Assembly (NCBI GenBank): GCA_015178975.1
Contig: WHVD01000189.1
Coordinates: forward strand, 82,431-146,430
Length of the DNA stretch: 64,000 nt
Direction: 5' to 3'
Source of the DNA: Hysterangium stoloniferum
Taxonomy: Eukaryota > Basidiomycota > Agaricomycetes > Hysterangiales > Hysterangiaceae
Shown here: positions 57,421 to 64,000 of the stretch, in pieces
How the letters are laid out: every line of letters starts with the position of its first letter
Numbering within the stretch: the stretch's first letter is position 1
The notes under the pieces: model-generated
The model's database searches: none
Told to the model about the DNA's origin: nothing
What the model saw: only the letters and a program-made list of their open reading frames with translations
Position numbers and translations under genes: made by a program

Positions 57421-57426
57421 TATAAG
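57421..57426 (+). promoter_or_regulatory. TATA box of the antisense gene in element 3
   Basis: TATAAG 57 nt before the ATG at 57,478, outside the LTR; the equivalent gene in element 1 has TATAAAA at 56 nt. Confidence 0.6.
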
Positions 57427-57477
57427 AAATGGGAGGTTACAAGGCGCTTTACTCTTCAATCTTTCCTCCAAAACACA

Positions 57478-58485
57478 ATGTCAATGAACACTGGGGCGAA
57501 GACCATCCCTGTGAGGCTGACGGTAACTCCCGCGTCGGGTCCGAGTGGGACGCTGAATGCACTAGAGCGTCGTCGCCAACTCGAGGCAAGGAAAAAGGCA
57601 CGCGAGGAAGAGGAACGAAAGGAGATGGAGGAGCTGAAAGCGATTGAGGTGGCCGAGGCGGAGGAGAAGAGACGGGCGGAGGTGGAAGCTACGCGCAAGC
57701 GTCGGGAGGCTGATCTTGCGAGGAAAAAACAGCAGGAGGCTGGTCGGGCCCGAGAGGAGGAGGCGAGAAAGAAACGAGAAGGGAAGGTAAGTTAGGAGAA
57801 ATACCGCACTGCGAATCTCTACTAATGTTTTCTTCTCAGCGAAAGGCAGTATCACCGTCGGTCTCCGATGAAGAGGACGAGGAAGATGAGGATGAGGCTG
57901 CGGGGCCTTCGAGCCCGAAGGTATTTATGCATATATATATTTTTTTTTGCTGTTACTGACTTTTAGTGATAGAGACAAAAAGGAGTCCCAAAGGCGGGGC
58001 CTGAAAACGATCCTAGGTGTAACCGCTGCACTGCTCGGAACCGGGCTTGCCATCCTCGGGCGAACGGTCGGGGCCGCACATGTCAAGAGTGTGCGAGTCA
58101 AAAACTTGGTTGTACCTACCCGGGGGCCGACGTGGGTGTGATCTACGGAGAGCGCCAGACAGACGCGATGGAGGAACAGAACCGCCTTATGCGGTTGTAC
58201 TTCTCGGAGACCACTCGGTGGCGAAACGAGTCTCTGCGACAGCAGGGGCTCCTACAAGAGCAAATGCGACTGCTGGGAGTGGCTATTGGAGAACAGACAG
58301 CCATGTTACAGTGGGTCGGGGGGCAGCTCGAGCAGTATCTCGAGCTGCCTAGTTCGGACGAAGTTGAGCCGGTTAGGGCCTTGGAGGAAACTGGAGGGAA
58401 GGGAATATCGGTTGCCGTCGGTGAAGCAAGAGCTTCGGAGGCCGAGGAGGAAGGGGAAGTAGTGGAGGGTACTTTGGGTAGTTAG
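57478..58485 (+). CDS. Antisense accessory gene of element 3: coiled coil plus GAL4-spaced Cys6 cluster
   Basis: Intact. Exons 57478-57786, 57840-57920, 57973-58485 give 300 residues. Residues 25-103 form a highly charged helix (ERRRQLEARKKAREEEERK onward). Exon 2 is acidic and ends GPSSPK. Exon 3 opens with CNRCTARNRAC...CQECASQKLGC (about residues 146-171): Cx2Cx6Cx10Cx2Cx6C, fitting fungal Zn2Cys6 DNA-binding clusters, followed by a second helical region (RQTDAMEEQNRLMRLYFSE) and an acidic C terminus. A cluster, a dimer-like coil and an acidic end resemble a transcription factor; this is inference. It lies opposite to pol, starting 174 nt inside the 3' LTR, with its own TATA box. Element 1 has the same gene with the same introns. 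Confidence 0.83.
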
Positions 58486-58609
58486 CAAAATAATAATTGA
58501 TTTTATCCCCTTTTTTTTTGAAACGTGAATTGAAAATTGAAAATTGAAAGCATCGACTAGTGAGACTTGATGTTTGAAGAACCGGAGGCCGTCGGTTACC
58601 GTGCGAGGA

Positions 58610-61600
58610 CTAAAGAGAGTCTAAAGGACCGGGCTTATTTGGATACGTTTGATGGAAAGCTAAAACAATTTCCGATGCATTGCCAAGTTCGGTGGCTAGA
58701 ATCCAGGAAGTTTCTTCATCTGTACCTTCATAGCCAGTCCATTTGACCAAATAAAGTAACTTGCACGATCGCCTGCGATTGTCGATCTTGGAGTCTAGGA
58801 TTTCCGATATTTCAAATTCGGGTTCCCCGTCGATGATCACGGGTGGGGGTGGTGGTTGTATGCGATCGGGTATACTGTTAGCAACACAAGGTTCTAACAT
58901 GGATACATGAAATACCGGGTGTACTGCACGCATGTTGTCGGGGAGCCGAAGCGTCCATGAAAGCGTGCCGGCTTGTGCTATAACTTCAAAAGGACCTAAA
59001 TATTTTTCAGAGAGCTTCTTAGAAGGTCTAGTGGTTCGGAAAAACTCGGCTTTAACGAATACTCGGTCTCCGATCTTGAAATCAGGAGGTGGAAGTCGGT
59101 TTTTATCCGCAGACCGTTGGTATCGTTCTTGAGCCATTGCGATAGTTTTACGAAGTTCTTGATGTAGCTCGTCAAGGTTTGTAACAAAGTCTTGAGCACG
59201 GGCGGATGCGAGATCGCATTCCGGGTGGATTGCGATGTTGGGGTTGTAGCCTTTATTTGCGAAGAAAGGCGAAATGCCAGTAGTGGCATTTGGTGCGTTG
59301 TTGTATGCGAATTCGGCCAGCGGTAGTAGTGATTTCCAATTGTCTTGTTGATAGTTGCAATAGACACGGATGTATTGCTCCAAGGTTTGATTCATGCGTT
59401 CGGTTTGTCCATCGCCTTCCGGGTGATAGCCCGAAGTGAAGTGTAACTTTATGTCTAGTGCTTTTCCGAGTGACCTAAAGAAGTGAGAGACAAACTCGGA
59501 GCCGCGATCGGATGTGACATGCGACGGAACGCCATGCTTGGAAAATACATGGGTAACGAATAATTCAGCTAACTGTACAGATGTTATCGTGTCATATGTT
59601 GGAATGAAAATACTTTGCTTTGAGAGCCGATCCACAACAACTAGGATTGCTGTGTGACCTTCGGATGCTGGCAGGTGCTCGATAAAATCCATAGAAATCG
59701 AGTTCCAGGGTTTTTCCGGTATCGGTAATTGTTTGAGTAGGCCATATGGTTTGTGTCGCTGTGATTTAGAGCGTAAACACGTAGTACAGGATTTACAATA
59801 GTGCTTAACAAAATCTCGGATGCCGGGCCATGTATATTCTCTTCTAATGAGTGAGAGGGTCTTATTGAGGCCGAAATGTCCTGAGATTGGGTGGTCATGC
59901 TTATGTTGTAGGATTCGCAGCCGAAGGGTGTCGGAATCCGGTACATAAATGCGATTGTCAAGTCGAATGAAACCTTGTGAGTCTAATGACCATCGGGGTT
60001 GATCGGGGTCGGACGGGTTATCGAGGTGTGCTTTGGTGACTGGGTCTAATGGAATTGCCGATAGTATGTCTTGATGTAACTTTTCGGTATCCATAAGGAT
60101 AACACTTCGCAAGACTGGATGAATGAGGTAAGTGGCTCGGATAGATGCGGACAGTTGTTCCGATGAAAACATAGGTTTGAAATTATGCGGGTTAACTGTG
60201 GCGTAGTCGCTACTCCCCTCTTTAGGATAGACGTCCCATTGTCTAGTCATAGCGTCGGGTTTTTCCACCAAGGCGGCCGGGACAGAAGCGGATTACCATG
60301 TTGAAAGCGGAGAGGTATTCGGACCATCGAGCTTGTCGACGGGTGAGAAGTTTTGTGGTTGAAAAGTAAACTAAATTTTTGTGGTCTGTAATAACATCTA
60401 CCGGGTGGGCCGAGCCCTCCAAAATAATGTCACCATGTCTTGAAAGCTTCAAAGATTGCGAGTAATTCCTTATCGTGAACGTCGTAGTTGAGTTCGGGCG
60501 CCGAAAATGTGCGAGACAGAAAAGCTACTGGGTGTACTTCACCATCGGTGTCCAGAATGGACAATATCGCGGCAAGCGCATAGTCCGAAGCATCAGTTTC
60601 CACGATGAGTTGAACGTCGGGTTTCCAGTGCGACAAAATAGGGGCGGATGTAAATGCACTTTTCAATTCCTGGAATGCCGATCGGCATTCGTCGGAGAAA
60701 TTCCACGGGGTGTCTTTGCGAGTAAGACGAGTGAGCGGAACGGTAATTTTTGAGTAATTGTGAATGAAACGGCGATAAAAATTGGCGAAGCCTAAAAAGG
60801 ACTGAATATCTTTAACCTTTCGGGTTCCGGCCAATCTTGAATGACTTGAATTTTAGAGTCGTCCATGCGGAGACCGTCGGGTTCCATCATGAAGCCTAAG
60901 TATTCAACCGTGTCGACATCAAAAGAACATTTTTTACCATTCGCAAAAAGACCATGTTTTCGGAGTCTTCGGAGGACTTCACGGACGTGTTCATCATGAA
61001 GTGTAGGGTCTTCGGAGAAGATGAGGATGTCGTCTAGGTACACAATGACAAAGACGTCAAGTAGGTCGGAAAAGACGTCGTTGATAAAACGTTGAAAGAC
61101 CGACGGAGCGTTGGTGAGGCCGAAAGGCATCACTAACCATTCAAAGGAACCATAGCGAGTGCGAAAAGCTGTTTTCCATTCGTCACCTTCGGCGATCCGA
61201 ACCAAATGATAGGCGTGTTTGAGATCTATCTTTGTATAAATTCGGGCCTTTCGAGGGGCGTCGAGTAAATCGGAGATTAGTGGTAATGGGTACTTGTCTT
61301 TTCGAGTAATCGCGTTTAGTCCTCGAAAGTCAACGCAAAGTCGAAGGGAACCGTCTTTTTTCCGAACGAATAGGACAGGGGCTCCATAGGGAGACTTTGA
61401 GGGTCGGATAAAACCTATAGCCAAGTGTTCATCCAAGAAATCTCGGATAGCCGATAGTTCGGACTGCGAGAGAGGATAAACCGGACCTAGGGGCGGATGT
61501 GAACCATCTTCAATATCAATTTTCAAATCGTAAGGCCTGTGAGGGGCGAGTCGATCGGCTTTTTGTTTACTGAAGACATCTGCAAATTCATGGTATTTTT

Positions 61601-62422
61601 TAGGAACACCTTCTAAATCTGCGATCGGTTCGGTCACCGGGGATGCGAAGTGACCGGTGACTTCGTCAACTTTAAGATTGACTGTAAATGCTCGGGAGCC
61701 GTCCAGCTTGATGGCTCTCATAAAAGCTGCGGCGTTTATTAGAGAGACGGGCGGCGGAGAGCTCGGATTTGCCACGGGGCCGGAGGTGCTGTAGAGGCCA
61801 TATTTGCCGAAACAGGCGGAAACGGACCAGTCGTATTGGGTGCCGACGGGGTTCGGAAATGGATACTGCCCAATACCCAATCAATCAACGGATTATAGCG
61901 GGTGAGCCAGTTATGTCCTAGAACCACGGAGCAGCTTGAGTCCAACTGTGTTACAAAAAACGTAACTGTCTGAAAGGTTCCACACGGGAACCGAAGTCGG
62001 AGTTCGCAGGTTTGCGAGATTACGGAGTTTGAGGTACCATCAAAAAGTCGGAGCGGAATCGGATCTATTGCATAGGTTTTCAACTGATTTTTTCTGGAAA
62101 AACTTGTATCTATAAAACAATGGGTTGAACCTGAATCTATGAGAGCTCGAAAAGTGAAACTCCCGAGAGGTTCCGAAGTAAGATTTATGAACAAAGAATT
62201 AGGATCATACAATGCGGATGCGTTAAGATGACAATTTTCCGGTGTGCGAGGAGATTCAACGCAACTCTCCAACCGCACGGAATCCAGAGAGTTGCTTAAT
62301 CTTTTTTCGACTCGGCAGCCGGCTTGGCCGGTTGTGAGGTCGTGGCCGTATTGGCCGATCGGGCTTTTGTGGCTTTTGGGCATGCAGCGACTCGGTGTCC
62401 GGGATCTGCACACAACAAACAA
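58610..62422 (-). CDS. pol of element 3: protease, RT, RNase H, integrase, chromodomain (a few frame breaks)
   Basis: Protease [13 protein letters not shown] with [18 protein letters not shown] (about 62,140-61,870). [42 protein letters not shown], catalytic [10 protein letters not shown]. RNase [16 protein letters not shown]. Integrase: [13 protein letters not shown] with CKSCTTC zinc site, [15 protein letters not shown] and [10 protein letters not shown] (D, D and E all present). Chromodomain [20 protein letters not shown], end PGPLDSL. Frames break near 61,860, 60,830, 60,440 and 60,260, each by one or two bases. All catalytic residues are kept, so the breaks are either very recent or sequence errors. 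Chromodomains steer integration toward marked chromatin. Confidence 0.9.
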
Positions 62423-63592
62423 AGGTTGTTGTCCATTCGGCGTTGCTTTTCCTGTGGTAGGAGCTTGCCATCGGAGCCGAGTTTGCCAGTTAGGTCGGGT
62501 TTGTCTTTGTCTTGAGACTTATTCGACTGTTTGCCCTTGCCTTTTTTGTCGTTAGACCCTTTGTTTTCGGACTTCTTATTGGAAGTCGAGTTGCCAGTTA
62601 TATTGGTGTTTTGGTTACCAGACTTGTTGGCATTTTTGTTGTCCGATGATTTTTTGTCCGACGGGTTTTCGCGACTGATTTCCGAACGTCGTTCCCAGTA
62701 TCGAGCGTCTGCGTTTTGGGCTTTCAGGCGCATGAGAGGGAGGGTTTTCGGCTTGCCGGTCTCTCCTTTGGAAACTTCGTCTTTGAGGCGAGACGGAAGG
62801 CCGGAGTAAAACTGGTATCGGAGGGCCGAATCGCCCCAGTCGCAACGCGCGGCGAGGTTGTTGAACTGGACGATATAATCGGTGATGCGCTGAGTGTCTT
62901 TCATTTTGAGATTAGAAAGCGCGGTTTCTGCATCGCCAGTTTGGTCGTAGGGGCCGAAGTTGGTTTCAAGTTCCTCGACAAAGGCATCCAATCGTGGAGC
63001 CAATCGGGGTCTTCAGAGGTGAGGCCAGAGAATGCGGGTTCGAACCAGGCTGCTGCGGAATCCTTAAGGTATGAGAGTGCGAAGTTTACCTTTCGGTCAT
63101 CCGTTGCGAATGCAGCCGGGCGGTCCCGAAAGTTGAATCGACATTGCATGAGAAATGTCGGCAATTTCTTCGGGTTTGAGCCAGTAAATGGCTCGGGTTT
63201 GTGACTTGGGTTTGCCCAGGTTCCTTTTCCTTGATATTGCTTTTAAGGAATTCATTAAGGGATCCTAGTGTACCTGAAAACAATTCCCATGTTTCTTCAG
63301 GGGTCGAGAGCCGGTTTCTTCTTTGCAGACTTCTTGGAGCCACTAGCCTGAGGTTGGTCGCCATCCTCGGGTTCGTGTTCCGAAACTGGTTGATTGTTAA
63401 TCTCCTCAGTTGCTTCGGGTCGGTTGCTTCGGTTACTTCTTCAGCATCGCCGGTAATCTCCACAAAGCGAGATTCTTCGGAGGTTTCTGGTAACGGAGTT
63501 TTCTGAGTAGCTCGGGCTGTATACAGGAAAGGAGACTTGAGAGTGGAAGATTCTGCTTCGCCGCTAGGCTTGGCATTTTTCCTCGGAGGCAT
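62296..63592 (-). CDS. gag of element 3 (with frame breaks)
   Basis: MPPRKNAKPSGEAESS start, TWELFSGTLGSLNEFLK, capsid part WFEPAFSGLTSEDPDWLHDW, AFVEELETNFGPYDQTGDAE and RITDYIVQFNNLAARCDWG, Asn/Lys-rich linker, zinc knuckle [14 protein letters not shown] (Cx2Cx4Hx4C), end AAESKKD. Compared with the gag at 53,542 the frame slips near 63,410, 63,200 and 63,000, each a one-base change. The gag stop overlaps the start of the protease frame. Confidence 0.85.
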
Positions 63593-63619
63593 GATTAGAC
63601 GGAAAAAATGCGAGTGTAA

Positions 63620-63630
63620 AATCAGAATAT
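63620..63630 (-). other. Self-complementary primer-binding site of element 3
   Basis: AATCAGAATAT on the plus strand, two bases inside the 5' LTR. Its exact reverse complement ATATTCTGATT lies in both LTRs (63,923-63,933 and 56,876-56,886). Confidence 0.78.
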
Positions 63631-63632
63631 AC

Positions 63633-64000
63633 TGTTAAGAACTAGAAACTGACTAATGTCGGTGGCCGACGGGACCGATCGGAAGGACTTGGCTTCAGCT
63701 TATATGCTGCGCCCTCGCAAATATCCGTAGGTTGTCCTTAAATTTCGGACAGGCGAAGACTAAATCCTAAGAAGAACTTTCGGCAAGACACCGATCGGAA
63801 CCGAAGGAAAAGTCAGGTGTCGGGCCAAGGGTCGGGCCGAGAGTGGGCGAGCGCACGCGAAGGCGGAAGAGAGATTCTCCTAGTATGAGACTGCTACAGA
63901 CGTATGAGGGTATTCTGAGTCGATATTCTGATTGCCTAGTAACTACAATTACAGCGAGTTCATATACAAGTAACAGGCGTCTAGAAAGTACTAATGGGGA
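63633..64000 (-). repeat. 5' LTR of element 3 (first 368 bp in window)
   Basis: TGTTAAGAACTAG onward, nearly identical to 56,582-56,949 of the left LTR. The rest is outside the window. Confidence 0.92.

Larger units (their letters stand above)
56582..64000 (-). mobile_element. Chromodomain Ty3/gypsy element 3 (family B, young; 5' LTR beyond window)
   Basis: Left LTR 56,582-57,304 (3'), antisense gene, pol, gag, leader and right LTR from 63,633 (cut by the window end at 368 bp). The visible parts of the two LTRs differ at only a handful of places, half of them run-length changes (GGGG/GGG, TTTT/TTT), so the insertion is recent. Polypurine tract GAGGGGATAC abuts the 3' LTR in pol direction. 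The left target copy would be CCTGT (56,577-56,581). Confidence 0.92.

Noticed and set aside
1-64000. CRISPR arrays, bacterial-type operons, ribosome binding sites
   Set aside because: The DNA is nuclear fungal; repeats seen are LTRs, tandem duplications or low-complexity sequence.
1-64000. tRNA or rRNA genes
   Set aside because: No clear A/B-box cloverleaf or rRNA stretch was found by eye; a tRNA search would settle it.

Overview
The window is nuclear DNA of a filamentous basidiomycete, most likely an Agaricomycete. The evidence is the gene density, many 45-65 nt introns in almost every gene, several exons of 6-14 nt, the gene set (Fol3, Alo1, METTL14-type m6A protein, Mrd1, Noc2, UbcE2s), and chromodomain Ty3/gypsy elements mixed with Ty1/copia remnants. 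I cannot name the species.

Gene half (1-32,980). In order: UBE2G1-like E2 (minus, cut by the window start); dihydrofolate synthase FOL3 (minus); two tandem copies of a small two-finger C2H2 protein gene (plus), made by a 1.6-kb duplication that also copied the 5' end of FOL3; a 31-exon membrane transporter of the ArAE_2_N/DUF2421 type (plus); an Hsp70-like ATPase with an MGCC N terminus (plus); D-arabinono-1,4-lactone oxidase ALO1 (plus); Ubc7/UBE2G2-like E2 (minus); mitochondrial 2-oxodicarboxylate carrier (minus), divergent from SRP9 (plus); NOC2 (plus), convergent with a METTL14-like gene (minus); a scrap of old gypsy RNase H; prefoldin subunit 3 (minus), divergent from MRD1 (plus). Themes are housekeeping: ubiquitin/ER quality control (two G-class E2s), folate, protein targeting, ribosome biogenesis (Noc2, Mrd1), mRNA methylation and protein folding. 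Neighbours are not an operon; shared features are short bidirectional promoters (128 bp ODC/SRP9, 187 bp PFD3/MRD1).

Transposon half (32,981-64,000). No host gene is recognisable. One old, minus-strand gypsy element has been split into pieces (36.6-37.35, 45.39-45.66, 48.24-48.38, 49.78-51.19 kb) by successive insertions: an 8.03-kb chromovirus (37,354-45,384, target duplication AAATC, itself hit by a solo LTR with duplication CTAAG), a small copia element (45,665-48,241, hit twice more) and a 1,400-bp gag-only copia-like element (48,383-49,782, duplication GAGGA). Further right is a triple nest of LTRs, a gag stub, an AT-rich LTR-like repeat present twice, a 312-bp foldback element, and a young chromovirus (56,582 to beyond the window end).

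Most notable: (1) both chromoviruses carry, antisense to pol and next to the 3' LTR, a three-exon gene with its own TATA box, coding for a coiled-coil protein with a GAL4-spaced six-cysteine cluster; (2) each chromovirus has an 11-nt match between its primer-binding site and its own LTR, with different sequence but equal geometry, which indicates Tf1-like self-priming; (3) an MRD1 intron is three ~190-nt tandem introns joined by AG|GT with zero-length exons, each holding a ~90-nt box C/D-like unit; (4) five microexons of 6-14 nt in two transporter genes.
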